Numbered from the stretch's first letter, positions 1 to 7,853 are shown. The stretch: 38,087 bases of DNA from Ignavibacteria bacterium (GCA_013298775.1 JAAFIV010000042.1:1-38087), one strand, 5' to 3'. Notes: generated from the letters alone by a model not told the origin. A program made the numbers and translations.

Positions 1-63
1 AATTTTACGAAAACAGACCACCGAAAGACAGGCGGTCAAGGCGAAGATCCGGAGTTGTTTTGA
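1..63 (+). CDS. possible 3' end of a CDS entering from the left (partial)
   Basis: Frame 1 is open from the first base to a TGA at 61-63 and would encode about 20 hydrophilic residues ending GEDPELF. The stretch is too short to identify a family, and an open frame of this length is not significant alone. The next 85 bases up to the DUF4160 start hold nothing I recognise. It could equally be intergenic. Confidence 0.2.
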   Translation, partial: NFTKTDHRKTGGQGEDPELF

Positions 64-148
64 TAGCATAACTCCCTTCAACGTCCCACACCGCCTTTTA
101 TTGCAGACTTCTGCGTAACTTCAGTAAATTTCTCAAGGTTTCTTCGTT

Positions 149-423
149 ATGCCAAAACTTGCCTACATCGGTGCTTTTATCGTGTATATTTTGCCTCTGA
201 TGTCCATGAACGCTTGCACGTTCATGTGTCGGAAGGTAGTCAAACAATGAAACGAGCCGCTAAATTTTGGTTAGAGCCTGATGTAGAGCTGTTTGATGCG
301 GGCTCATTATCGGAGAAAGATATTGTGCGACTTCAAAAGGTTCTTTTGGAAAATCGGGATGCAATTACGACACTCATTCGCAATTTTGCGCTGGGCGTAA
401 AAGTTCAACCACTATCCTTGTAA
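149..423 (+). pseudogene. DUF4160 family protein, broken by a one-base frameshift
   Basis: The ATG at 149 opens MPKLAYIGAFIVYI, a typical DUF4160 N-terminus, but this frame runs out of similarity near 190. The rest of the family signature (ASDVHERLHVHV, then KFWLEPDVELFDAGSLSEKD) continues one frame over, to the stop at 421-423. Adding one T to the T-run at 189-192 would join both parts into about 91 residues, a normal DUF4160 length. A start at the TTG at 214 would lack the first strand of the domain. DUF4160 genes usually sit directly before DUF2442 genes, as here, and the pair is often described as toxin-antitoxin-like. Either the gene is inactive, or the base was lost in sequencing or assembly. 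Confidence 0.75.
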
Positions 424-427
424 CACG

Positions 428-691
428 ATGAATTTGCATAATGCTATCATTTCTAAACTACATTTCGACCGCCCGCAGTATCTTTCTGTTTGCTTGCTGG
501 ATGGGCGTGAAATTGCCGTCCCCCTTGAGTACTTTCCGCTTATCCAAGCACTTTCGCTTGAAGAGCGTGAGCATTGGCAGTTGTTAGACGAGCAAGTTTT
601 TTCGTTTGAAGTCTGTGATGAAGTGTTTCACCTTAGCGAGTTACTTGGAATCAAGCCTATCACGGCACTTCCAGCACTTGAATATGCGTAA
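428..691 (+). CDS. DUF2442 domain protein
   Basis: This 87-residue protein matches the DUF2442 pattern: a short strand-rich domain with LDGREIAVPLEYFPLIQALSLEEREHW, followed by a C-terminal helix. DUF2442 proteins are small, of unproven biochemical function, and typically encoded directly after DUF4160, which is the case here with a gap of only four bases. The pairing suggests a small two-gene accessory module, possibly toxin-antitoxin-like; that role is inference. The gene is intact although its partner upstream appears frameshifted. The downstream nuclease gene starts six bases after the stop, so the three may be co-transcribed. Confidence 0.75.
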   Translation: MNLHNAIISKLHFDRPQYLSVCLLDGREIAVPLEYFPLIQALSLEEREHWQLLDEQVFSFEVCDEVFHLSELLGIKPITALPALEYA

Positions 692-697
692 AAAAAT

Positions 698-1567
698 ATG
701 CAAGCAAAATACGTCAATCCCTTTACCGATTTCGGCTTTAAGAAAATCTTCGGAGAAGAAGCAAGTAAGCCGCTTCTCATGGATTTTCTGAACGCGCTGT
801 TGCCCAAAAAGCACATCACGGATTTGCACTTCAAAAACGTGGAACAGCTTGGCAATGCCGAACAAGACCGCAAAGCCGTGTACGACATTTACTGCGAGAG
901 TGCGAGTGGCGAAAAGTTCATTGTGGAATTACAAAAAGCGAAGCAAAATTACTTCAAAGAGCGAACTGTTTACTACTCAACCTTTCCCATCCAAGAGCAA
1001 GCCGAGAAAGGCGTGTGGAATTACAAACTCCAAGCGGTGTACTGCATTGGCGTTCTTGATTTTACCTTCGATGATTATGCACCAAGCGACCCCAAAGGCG
1101 AAGTTGTGCATACCATCAAGCTCAAAAACCAGCATGGAAACACGTTCTACGAGAAATTGACGTACATATATCTCGAAATGCCGAACTTCACACTGCAAGA
1201 ATCCGAACTACTGACGCGCTTAGATAAATGGCTCTATTTCGTCAAAAATCTCGAAGACTTTCAAACGATTCCACAGATTTTCAACGATGCAATTTTTACC
1301 GAAGCCTTCGAGAAAGCAGAAATAGCACGATTTCAGAAGCAAGAATGGAATGAGTACATTCAAAACCTGAAAGTCTATCGTGATATGAAAAACGTTGTGG
1401 ATACGGCTTTTGATGAGGGTTTTGGTGAAGGTTTTGATAAAGGATTCGACAAAGGTGCGAAAAAGCGTAGCATGGAAATCGCTCAATCCCTGAAGCAAAG
1501 CGGTGTCGCGCCAGAAGTTATTGCCCAAACAACAGGACTTTCCGTTGTAGAAATTGCACAGTTATAG
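698..1567 (+). CDS. Rpn family PD-(D/E)XK nuclease / putative transposase
   Basis: At 289 residues this has the layout of the Rpn (recombination-promoting nuclease) family, often labelled PD-(D/E)XK nuclease family transposase. The N-terminal family motif NPFTDFGFKKIFG is at about residues 7-19. Likely catalytic residues are D63 (in VYDIYC) and E77-x-Q79 (in FIVELQK). The charged C-terminus has a short Gly-Phe-Asp repeat (EGFGEGFDKGFDKG, about 244-257) followed by a helical segment, common in this family. Family members are known DNA endonucleases that raise RecA-independent recombination, and they occur as multiple chromosomal copies. It begins six bases after the DUF2442 gene. No terminal inverted repeats flank it, so it is not a self-contained insertion sequence here. 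Confidence 0.85.
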   Translation: MQAKYVNPFTDFGFKKIFGEEASKPLLMDFLNALLPKKHITDLHFKNVEQLGNAEQDRKAVYDIYCESASGEKFIVELQKAKQNYFKERTVYYSTFPIQEQAEKGVWNYKLQAVYCIGVLDFTFDDYAPSDPKGEVVHTIKLKNQHGNTFYEKLTYIYLEMPNFTLQESELLTRLDKWLYFVKNLEDFQTIPQIFNDAIFTEAFEKAEIARFQKQEWNEYIQNLKVYRDMKNVVDTAFDEGFGEGFDKGFDKGAKKRSMEIAQSLKQSGVAPEVIAQTTGLSVVEIAQL

Positions 1568-1605
1568 CTACAATTCAACACATACAACTTTAACACTCCA
1601 AAAAC

Positions 1606-2526
1606 ATGAACGCACTTGTTTTTTCTGGTCAAGGTTCGCAATATGTAGGAATGATGCGAGATTTGGCAGACAGTTTTCCCGAAGCCGCGCAAATGCTGAA
1701 AGAAGCAGACGGCATCATGGGTGCGAGTCTCAGCAGCATTTGTTTCGATGGTCCCGCCGATACACTCAAGGAAACACGCTACACGCAGCCCGCACTCTTT
1801 GTTCACGAAGCTATTTTGGCAACGCTTTTGCACGACAAGCTCCCCTTTCATGCGGCGGCTGGACATTCGCTTGGTGAGTATTCTGCATTGTTCGCTGCTG
1901 GGGTCGTTGATTTCGCCACAGGCTTGGGATTGGTAAAGTTACGCGGCGAACTCATGTTTCGTGCAGGAGAAGCCTTCCCAGGCACGATGGCGGCGATTGT
2001 AGGACTAGACGATGACAAAGTGAGCGAAATCTGCGCAAGCCTCACCGAAACGGGCAATATGGAAAAAACGGTTGTGGCAGCAAATTTCAATTCGCCCGGA
2101 CAGGTTGTTATTTCTGGGAGCGCGGAATATTTGCGGGCGAAAATGCCAGATTTCAAAGCGGCTGGTGCGAAAATGGTGAAAGAACTTCCCGTGAGCGGTG
2201 CATTTCATTCGCCCTTGCTCCAAAGCGCACAAAATGAACTTGAGAAGGCAATCTATGCAGCAACCATGCAGGATGCAAGCGTGGATGTGTATTCCAATGC
2301 CCTTGCCAAACCGCTTCGCAAAGCAGACGACATTCGCGCTGCGCTCGTACAACAGCTCACCGCGCCCGTTCTCTGGACACAGAGCGTTGTAGCAATGAAA
2401 GCGGCGGGCATTTCTGCCTTTTACGAACTTGGTCCTGGAAACGTGCTGCAAGGCTTGGTCAAGCGCACGGTGAGTGATGTTACCATTGGTGGCTTTGATA
2501 CGGCAGAGCAGGTAAAAGCCGCATAA
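1606..2526 (+). CDS. fabD: malonyl-CoA:ACP transacylase
   Basis: This 306-residue protein transfers malonyl from CoA to acyl carrier protein, supplying extender units for fatty acid synthesis in the cytoplasm. It begins with the family signature ALVFSGQGSQ. The nucleophile is S88 in GHSLGEYSA (86-94), the malonyl-binding arginine is R119, and the catalytic histidine is H201 in SGAFHSP. Length and motif spacing are normal, so the enzyme should be active. It is followed 20 bases later by pgsA on the same strand; fabD, pgsA and pgpA together form a lipid-synthesis cluster. No other fab gene is in the window. Confidence 0.96.
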   Translation: MNALVFSGQGSQYVGMMRDLADSFPEAAQMLKEADGIMGASLSSICFDGPADTLKETRYTQPALFVHEAILATLLHDKLPFHAAAGHSLGEYSALFAAGVVDFATGLGLVKLRGELMFRAGEAFPGTMAAIVGLDDDKVSEICASLTETGNMEKTVVAANFNSPGQVVISGSAEYLRAKMPDFKAAGAKMVKELPVSGAFHSPLLQSAQNELEKAIYAATMQDASVDVYSNALAKPLRKADDIRAALVQQLTAPVLWTQSVVAMKAAGISAFYELGPGNVLQGLVKRTVSDVTIGGFDTAEQVKAA

Positions 2527-2546
2527 ATCACACATAAATCTTTCCC

Positions 2547-3188
2547 ATGAAACTCACCCTACCAAATATCTTTACCATTTCTCGGGCGGTTCTCGCACCG
2601 ATATTTATGGTATTGCTCTTGGCGGGTGGGCGCGGATATACGATTGCTGCGTTGATAATTTTTGTCATCGCTGCCATTACCGATTATTTGGACGGCTGGC
2701 TGGCTCGCAAACGTGGGGAAAGTTCGGCATGGGGAACGCTCGTGGACCCGCTTGCAGACAAGGTTTTGACGGGTGCTGCCTTCATTGCATTCGCACTGTT
2801 GTCTATGGCGGAATGGTGGATGGTTGCAGCCGTAATTTTCCGCGATATTGCCACAACGCTCTTCCGCTCCTTTGCTGATGCTATCGGAAAGCCGCTTGTA
2901 ACCTCGTTTGGTGCAAAAGTAAAGACGTTTGTACAGATGACCTTCATTATCATTGTGCTAGTGCTGCTCGCCATGCAAACCCTTCCCTTACCCGCATGGA
3001 TGCTGCTTTTGCCGCAATACGGCTTGCTGCCTTTTATCCTGTACAGCGTGATGCTCTTTGTTACCTCCATTACCGTCTGGACGGGCGTAGAATATTTCCT
3101 TGAAAACCGCACCGTTGCTCGCCGTTTGTGTCTTTGGAGCATGATTGTTGTTTTGCGGGCATGGGGAAAAATCTTTTCGGGGAAATGA
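2547..3188 (+). CDS. pgsA: CDP-diacylglycerol--glycerol-3-phosphate 3-phosphatidyltransferase
   Basis: A 213-residue integral membrane enzyme that condenses CDP-diacylglycerol with glycerol-3-phosphate to give phosphatidylglycerophosphate, the committed step to phosphatidylglycerol. The complete CDP-alcohol phosphotransferase motif is visible: D46-x2-D49-G50-x2-A53-R54, then G63-x3-D67-x3-D71, which binds the metal ions and CDP. Several hydrophobic segments surround it (about 14-45, 72-98, 127-145, 150-178). The stop lies three bases before the pgpA start, so the next enzyme of the pathway is almost certainly co-translated. Confidence 0.94.
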   Translation: MKLTLPNIFTISRAVLAPIFMVLLLAGGRGYTIAALIIFVIAAITDYLDGWLARKRGESSAWGTLVDPLADKVLTGAAFIAFALLSMAEWWMVAAVIFRDIATTLFRSFADAIGKPLVTSFGAKVKTFVQMTFIIIVLVLLAMQTLPLPAWMLLLPQYGLLPFILYSVMLFVTSITVWTGVEYFLENRTVARRLCLWSMIVVLRAWGKIFSGK

Positions 3189-3191
3189 ATT

Positions 3192-3713
3192 ATGCACACA
3201 CCTTTTTCGCTTCAGATATTACCAAACAATGCCGTTATTCGCGTGAAGGGCATCATTGCTACGCTTGGGGGCATTGGTTTTCTCCCGAAAATGCCTGGCA
3301 CGTTTGGAAGCGCGGCTGTTATTCTTCCGGTACTGCTGTGTTTGGGGGAAACGGCATCCATAGTGCGCGGCGCATTGCTTGGCATTGCGTGTGTGGCGTT
3401 TTTGCTGGGGTTGTGGGCGGTGCCAGCATTGGAAAAACATTGGGGCAGCGACCCTGCGTGTGTGGTCTTGGATGAAGTTGTGGGGATGTCGCTTACACTC
3501 ATTAGCCCGCTTCTGCCGTTTTCGTTTGGGTGGACGGTGCTAGGTTTTGTGCTGTTTCGCGTGTTTGATATTGCAAAACCCTTTCCAATTTCGCGCATCA
3601 ATGCTCGCACGGGTGCTTTTTTTGTGATGTTCGATGATGTTATCGCTTCATTTTACGCCCTTTGTACGCTTCATGGGATTTGGTTGATATATCAATCATT
3701 TGGTTTTCGATGA
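3192..3713 (+). CDS. pgpA: phosphatidylglycerophosphatase A
   Basis: This 173-residue membrane protein belongs to the PgpA family, which dephosphorylates phosphatidylglycerophosphate to phosphatidylglycerol. Family signatures are the N-terminal GGIGFLPKMPGTFGS (26-40), the acidic LDEVVGM (D94, E95), FDIAKPFP (about 125-132) and the C-terminal acidic pair D148-D149. Four hydrophobic segments fit the family topology. It starts three bases after the pgsA stop, so substrate producer and consumer are paired. No terminator is evident after it; about 200 bases separate it from the HU gene. Confidence 0.93.
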   Translation: MHTPFSLQILPNNAVIRVKGIIATLGGIGFLPKMPGTFGSAAVILPVLLCLGETASIVRGALLGIACVAFLLGLWAVPALEKHWGSDPACVVLDEVVGMSLTLISPLLPFSFGWTVLGFVLFRVFDIAKPFPISRINARTGAFFVMFDDVIASFYALCTLHGIWLIYQSFGFR

Positions 3714-3843
3714 ATTGCCGAGAAGCGAGTATTTATCAGGCTTTGAGAGGTGTCGTGTGTGCGCGGCGTTAAGGTTTTCAAGGACTTGAACGAAAAAAAA
3801 ATGAACGTGCCGCATAAAATCTACACTTTTTTGCATTTTTTTC

Positions 3844-3872
3844 TTGCAACGCTTGTAAAATTCACATATCTT
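3844..3872 (+). promoter_or_regulatory. candidate promoter of the HU gene
   Basis: TTGCAA (3844-3849) and TATCTT (3867-3872) are separated by 17 bases and lie about 45 bases before the HU start, in an AT-rich stretch. This fits a primary-sigma promoter, with a predicted start near 3879. The Bacteroidota primary sigma factor can use a different consensus, so the call is tentative. Confidence 0.35.
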
Positions 3873-3916
3873 CGCAGCGAATTCAGTATTTATCAACCTT
3901 CTACTATGGTATTTGT

Positions 3917-4255
3917 ATGAACAAAGGACAGCTTGTTGATGCAATCGCATCCAGCGCAGGACTCACAAAAGTCCAAGCAGAACGCGCACTCAGCGCAACA
4001 ATTGACACCGTTTCTGAATCGCTTGCTAAAGGCGAGAACGTAGCACTCATTGGCTTCGGAACGTTTTCCGTAGCAAAACGTGCTGCTCGTAACGGTAAAA
4101 ACCCACGCACCGGCGCGACAATCAAAATCGCTGCTCGCAAAGTGCCAAAATTCGCTCCAGGCAAAGGTTTGAAAGACCTTGTCAATGGCGTGAAAAAAGC
4201 AGCTCCAGCGAAAAAAGCAGCTCCAGCGAAAAAAGCTCCGGCAAAGAAGAAGTAA
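3917..4255 (+). CDS. hup: HU family DNA-binding protein with Lys/Ala-rich C-terminal tail
   Basis: At 112 residues it is longer than the usual 90-residue HU. Residues 1-91 are a complete HU fold with the DNA-inserting arm RNGKNPRTG (58-66) carrying the intercalating proline P63. Residues 92-112 add a tail of alternating KKAAPA units ending in AKKK, resembling histone H1-like tails found on some bacterial HU proteins, where they increase DNA compaction and non-specific binding. It is monocistronic, with its own candidate promoter upstream and a strong intrinsic terminator 40 bases after the stop. The tail-coding DNA is a near-perfect repeat of agctccagcgaaaaaagc and may vary in length between strains. 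Confidence 0.93.
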   Translation: MNKGQLVDAIASSAGLTKVQAERALSATIDTVSESLAKGENVALIGFGTFSVAKRAARNGKNPRTGATIKIAARKVPKFAPGKGLKDLVNGVKKAAPAKKAAPAKKAPAKKK

Positions 4256-4295
4256 TTTCTTCCTTGAACGCTCGCTTGGATGCGATACAAGCAAA

Positions 4296-4333
4296 AAAAA
4301 GACCGCTTCAGAATGTACTGATGCGGTCTTTTT
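4296..4333 (+). terminator. intrinsic terminator after the HU gene
   Basis: AAAAAGACCGC (4296-4306) pairs perfectly with GCGGTCTTTTT (4323-4333), and TCAG/CTGA extends the stem across one mismatch. The run of T after the stem completes a strong terminator. The A-run before the stem allows function in both directions. Confidence 0.85.
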
Positions 4334-4372
4334 ATTTATGTTTTCTTAGGTTCACGATAATTTCACTCATTT

Positions 4373-4474
4373 GCCCCCTTGATAAAGGGGGAACGGGGGA
4401 TTTATCGCGTGAAACGATTGATATGGGGTGGTGTCGAACCGTTTAATCCCCCGTTCCCCCTTTATCAAGGGGGC
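4373..4474. repeat. perfect 30-bp inverted repeat element (REP/MITE-like)
   Basis: Positions 4373-4402 and 4445-4474 are exact reverse complements over 30 bases and flank 42 bases. Each arm itself contains a smaller hairpin, CCCCCTT-GATA-AAGGGGG, so the whole can fold as a cross or a long hairpin. I see no flanking target duplication. Similar C-run/G-run palindromes are dispersed in many bacterial genomes as REP-like elements. No coding potential was seen. Confidence 0.8.
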
Positions 4475-4490
4475 GAATTCAACAGCGTTT

Positions 4491-4561
4491 CATACACCTG
4501 AATAATTATCTTTTTAACGCCAAAATGAGACAGGTGTATCATTCTCTCGGTCTCATTTTTT
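4491..4561. terminator. overlapping hairpins, terminator- or attenuator-like
   Basis: AAAATGAGAC (4522-4531) pairs with GTCTCATTTT (4550-4559) and is followed by more T, as in an intrinsic terminator. A second pair, ATACACCTG (4492-4500) and CAGGTGTAT (4531-4539), shares base 4531 and encloses the first arm of the terminator, so the two structures compete. It could end transcription of the minus-strand ORF at 4663-4893, or act on transcripts from the left. Confidence 0.4.
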
Positions 4562-4662
4562 CACGAAACTGTCAGCTTTTATGCGCAGTGTCAGCGATGC
4601 TTGACATTTCATTCTTCGTTTTTTGCCAATATTTCTGACATTCTGACGCGCGTTTGAGTGCG

Positions 4663-4893
4663 TTAGTCCGCCGCTTGTTCGCCTGAAGCGTCTGAATTAT
4701 TACGCTTGGCAAAACAAACCAGCTTTGACGAACCCGATACGCGCAAGGTAAGCGATTTTTTCAGCAATCCAGCAAAAGTGTTGTTTCCTGAACCAGTTTC
4801 ACGTGTCTGCCGAGCCGCAATATTGCTGCTGCCCACGTGATTGTTTGAATATTCAGCAGAAAAATGTGCTGCTTGAAAATTCGGCAAATCCAT
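4663..4893 (-). CDS. hypothetical protein, 76 residues
   Basis: I do not recognise a family. The ORF starts with ATG, preceded at suitable spacing by CGGAG (Shine-Dalgarno-like), and codes for a polar protein (NNTFAGLLKKSLTLRVSGSSKLVCFAKR in its middle) without a signal peptide or membrane segment. It is the only reasonable ORF in a 900-base gap between HU and cdd, and it points away from cdd. A terminator-like hairpin lies about 100 bases beyond its stop. It may be real, or a chance ORF in non-coding DNA. Confidence 0.4.
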   Translation of the reverse strand: MDLPNFQAAHFSAEYSNNHVGSSNIAARQTRETGSGNNTFAGLLKKSLTLRVSGSSKLVCFAKRNNSDASGEQAAD

Positions 4894-5171
4894 ACAATAT
4901 TCTCCGAAAAAGGTGTGATGAGCGCATTTCTAAAGAGAGCGACGGACAGGAAAAAAAGTTACATCCCAAAATATCCGCTCGAATTGTTGCTCTCGTTTAC
5001 GCGCTTTCGTTGGTGTCCCGCCACAGAATTTTTCCATTCCAAGAACAAGACAAAAAGAGTATTTTACAAATAGCGTGCCGAAATACAAAAGCAGGGCAAA
5101 TGTGCTTCATCGCATTGTTACACATTGTTCCAATCGCACCAATTTTCTCACAATTTGAACTCGACCGAATC
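4894..5171. other. non-coding gap before cdd
   Basis: The cdd frame is open without a stop far upstream (to 4803), but the translation before 5172 is Cys-rich and resembles no part of a cytidine deaminase, so I treat it as untranslated. I see no clear promoter, repeat or RNA in it. Confidence 0.5.
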
Positions 5172-5768
5172 ATGACTACGCCACAACATTTTCTCCACCA
5201 CGCCGAACTCTTCCAAGCCAGCAACGACCAGCTTTTTGCGGGATTGTATGCGGAATCTGCACACTGGGCGGCTTCCCAGCACGGCAGCTACCACGCCGAG
5301 ACCCACAGCGACACGCTTGCGGGCGTACAAAGCCTCAGCAATCAGCTTGCAAAGCCGCTTCCCTACTATACGCAGTTTGTCGCCGAAGCAAAGCAACGTG
5401 CGTTGGAAACCCGCAAACGCGCTCACGCGCCCTTTTCCAACTTCCTTGTTGGTGCGACGCTCATTGCGGAGGATGAATCCTTGTTTATTGGGTGCAATGT
5501 GGAATGTAGCAGTTATGGTTTGACGATTTGCGCAGAACGGACTGCGCTCGTCTCAGGCGTGGCACAAGGGAAGAAGCGGTATGCAGGGGTAATTGTTGCG
5601 GCGGATACGGACGAACTCACGCCGCCATGCGGTGCGTGCCGGCAACTGCTGTACGATTTCGCGCCCGATGCCGTCGTGGTGCTGGTGAACCTTCGTGGCA
5701 CGGAAAAACGCTTTACCATGAAAGAACTCTTGCCAGAAGCCTTTTCGGTGGCATTTTTGGAGAAATAA
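5172..5768 (+). CDS. cdd: cytidine deaminase with N-terminal extension
   Basis: Cytidine deaminase hydrolyses cytidine and deoxycytidine to uridine and deoxyuridine for pyrimidine salvage. The zinc and catalytic residues are intact: C120-A-E122 in TICAERTAL, and C153/C156 in PPCGACRQ. Substrate-binding N109 and E111 lie in CNVECSSYG. From ATG 5172 the protein has 198 residues, against about 130 for the usual tetrameric enzyme. The additional 65 N-terminal residues (HFLHHAELFQASNDQLFAGLYAES and on) look helical and are not familiar to me. A shorter start inside is possible, but no suitable ATG lies just before the conserved domain. It converges on the helicase gene downstream. Confidence 0.9.
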   Translation: MTTPQHFLHHAELFQASNDQLFAGLYAESAHWAASQHGSYHAETHSDTLAGVQSLSNQLAKPLPYYTQFVAEAKQRALETRKRAHAPFSNFLVGATLIAEDESLFIGCNVECSSYGLTICAERTALVSGVAQGKKRYAGVIVAADTDELTPPCGACRQLLYDFAPDAVVVLVNLRGTEKRFTMKELLPEAFSVAFLEK

Positions 5769-5792
5769 GAATTGTGGGTATCCGTAATTTCA

Positions 5793-5888
5793 GTAGTGGC
5801 ACAGACATTCTTGTCTGTGAGTATTCATGCGGGTTGTAGGCGGGAAACACAGACAAGCTGAGGGAAGCCCTCAGGTCTGTGCCACTAT
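5793..5888. repeat. composite palindromic repeat (ACAGACA family), between convergent genes
   Basis: The outer arms TAGTGGCACAGAC and GTCTGTGCCACTA are inverted copies. Inside the left half is a complete short palindrome, CACAGACA-TTCT-TGTCTGTG (5800-5819). The right half holds CACAGAC-AAG-CTGAGGG-AAG-CCCTCAG-GTCTGTG. It lies between the 3' ends of cdd and the helicase gene, so it may also act as a two-way terminator. Confidence 0.7.
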
Positions 5889-5930
5889 TGAAAAAGTATT
5901 GCCATGCACCAAAATTACACACGCAATTCC

Positions 5931-7853
5931 CTACACCAAACGCCCCAGAACAATAGATTTTTGTAGCCATTCACGCTTTTGCAAAAGCTCTGGAATGCTC
6001 ATCTGTTCTTGGTTCTTGGAGAATTTGCGAATTGCTGCGCCATGCACACGGCTCATTCCGGCTGGGTCGGTGGGAGCAATGATTTTTCCTAAGCGCACCG
6101 CCAGTAGCGAGCATTCCTGCCTGAGTTCACGCTCGCGCTCGGCAATGTTCAAGCCACTGAGTGCTTGCTGTGCGGCATCAGCCTCTGCGCTCAGAGCATC
6201 TTCTTGTGCGCCTTGTGGGTTTTTCTTTGCAGACCGCTTCACAACGGGTGTTGGGCGCATATAGCCATCGAACAGCACCAAACTATGCGTTTCGATGGAT
6301 TGCTGTTGCACGTCGGCTAATTGCCAGAGTTCACCTTGTGGCGTAGTATTGGTGCGGGTTATGGCGGTGTCGGCGTTGCGCTTTTGTCGTATTTGTACGC
6401 CGATTTGCTCTTCATTGGTAATCCATTCCAAAATCTGCACAAGCTCTGCATCGTTGGAGGCGTAAATATCGCACACATTCGCTTCTTCCCCAAACCCCGC
6501 ATAATATCTCATTCCGCGAAAGACTTGCTGCATTGTTTTCGATAAGGCTCGCACTAAATCTGCCTTCACAATCACCGAAATTGGCTTAATATCTGTGCCT
6601 TCGCCAATCATATCTACCTGCACCATCACATCCAAACGTCCTTCGCGGTAGTCCTGCAAGAGGCGTAAACGCTCGTCTTCTGGCACATCTTGTCCAATCC
6701 GCCCCGACTTCACCTCCGGAAAATGCTGCCGAATATACTCCAGCATTGCCGCCGCATGAAGATTGCTCATCGCAATCACCAACATTTGGTGTTGGCGCGT
6801 GTCCGTGCTTGGTTTGCTCTGTGCCGTGCCTTGTTTCATGCGCTCCAAACCCCGCTCCAGACCTCGTTCTAAATTTAGCATACGGCGTTTTTCGGAAAAT
6901 CGCTCAAAGGCTGGGCGCAAGAGCGCGTCGAGATACACTTCGTGGAAACGCAGCTTTTTCCGCGCAAGGAAGGCATCCACTTCGGCGGCATTATTCGCCT
7001 CGCCGCGCAATTTATCCAGCGCAAGCTCAACGATTTCGCCGGTTGTGGTGTTTTTCAATTTCACCGTGTAATCTATCACGTGCATTGCCACGCGCTTCAA
7101 AATGTTACCTTCGGCATGGGCATCGCGCAGAAGCGTCTCGTGGAGCGGCTTGTAAAATTGCGTTGGTCGTCCGTCCAGCCCCGTGCGCACTTCGCTTGGT
7201 ACGCCGAAGAGCGTTTTGTTGTCGGAGCGCATCGGCGTTCCCGAAAGCGCGATACTACACGCGAAGGGGAATTTTGCAATGCTTCCTGCCCACGAGCCAT
7301 CTTCCGACAAGTGATGCACTTCGTCCAACACAAACATACACCGCGCCGTTTCACAAAACTTGCGGAGCGCATCGTTACCCGCTTTGCCGCTTGCGTATTG
7401 GTAGGTGGTGATGATAATATCGGTTTGCAAATTTTTCAAGAAAACCCGCTCAGAATCTGCCACGCAGAAGGTAAAGGCTGGTGCGCCGATATTCCGAAAC
7501 ACCGACGCAAGTTCGCGGGCATCGGCGTATTGGTCGCGCAAATTGCCACGCGGCACAAAGACCACGAGCTTTTGTGCAATGCCCAGCGCACGCGCCACCG
7601 AAAACGAGGAGAGCGCGGTAATTGTTTTGCCATACCCCGGCACAAACACGCCTAAATGTGAGGTTTCGCCGTGCTGCAATTCCCCCGCGAGCTTACGCAA
7701 AAAGGCTTCCTGTCCCACGCGAAGACGAAAGCCATTCTGCAAGGCAATTCCTGGAATCTCGCTCGCAAAGCTCGTATTGAAGCTGAGTTCAGGGGATAGC
7801 AATGCGGGTGGCACGGAAGGAGAAGTGGGAGTATCTGACGAAAAAAGATTCAT
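5931..7853 (-). CDS. SF2 DEAD/DEAH-box helicase (XPB/UvsW/type III restriction-like)
   Basis: A 640-residue superfamily 2 helicase. Visible motifs are a Q-like region RLRVGQEAF (43-51), Walker A VPGYGKT (71-77), motif Ia FVPRGNLRDQY (99-109), Walker B DEVHH (177-181), motif III SGTP (204-207), motif V IGEGTDI and motif VI QQVFRGMRY. ATP-driven DNA translocation or unwinding is therefore well supported. The nearest recognisable architecture is the ResIII/UvsW type. The C-terminal 150 residues (from about 490) are not familiar and may hold a specificity domain. No methyltransferase, nuclease or other defence gene is beside it, so I would not call a restriction system. It lies downstream of dusB-lptC on the same strand with a 121-base gap. 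Confidence 0.85.
   Translation of the reverse strand: MNLFSSDTPTSPSVPPALLSPELSFNTSFASEIPGIALQNGFRLRVGQEAFLRKLAGELQHGETSHLGVFVPGYGKTITALSSFSVARALGIAQKLVVFVPRGNLRDQYADARELASVFRNIGAPAFTFCVADSERVFLKNLQTDIIITTYQYASGKAGNDALRKFCETARCMFVLDEVHHLSEDGSWAGSIAKFPFACSIALSGTPMRSDNKTLFGVPSEVRTGLDGRPTQFYKPLHETLLRDAHAEGNILKRVAMHVIDYTVKLKNTTTGEIVELALDKLRGEANNAAEVDAFLARKKLRFHEVYLDALLRPAFERFSEKRRMLNLERGLERGLERMKQGTAQSKPSTDTRQHQMLVIAMSNLHAAAMLEYIRQHFPEVKSGRIGQDVPEDERLRLLQDYREGRLDVMVQVDMIGEGTDIKPISVIVKADLVRALSKTMQQVFRGMRYYAGFGEEANVCDIYASNDAELVQILEWITNEEQIGVQIRQKRNADTAITRTNTTPQGELWQLADVQQQSIETHSLVLFDGYMRPTPVVKRSAKKNPQGAQEDALSAEADAAQQALSGLNIAERERELRQECSLLAVRLGKIIAPTDPAGMSRVHGAAIRKFSKNQEQMSIPELLQKREWLQKSIVLGRLV

Noticed and set aside
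698-1567. Rpn gene as a complete insertion sequence
   Set aside because: No terminal inverted repeats or flanking direct repeats are visible around the gene.
3696-3950. Minus-strand ORF of 84 codons between pgpA and HU
   Set aside because: It overlaps the HU promoter and start, has no ribosome site and no recognisable content.
6746-7655. Two overlapping plus-strand ORFs of over 200 codons opposite the helicase gene
   Set aside because: The minus-strand helicase has clear motifs through the region; the plus-strand translations are Arg/Ala-rich shadows.
5931-7853. Helicase as part of a restriction or anti-phage system
   Set aside because: No methyltransferase, nuclease or other defence partner is adjacent; neighbours are cdd, lptC and dusB.
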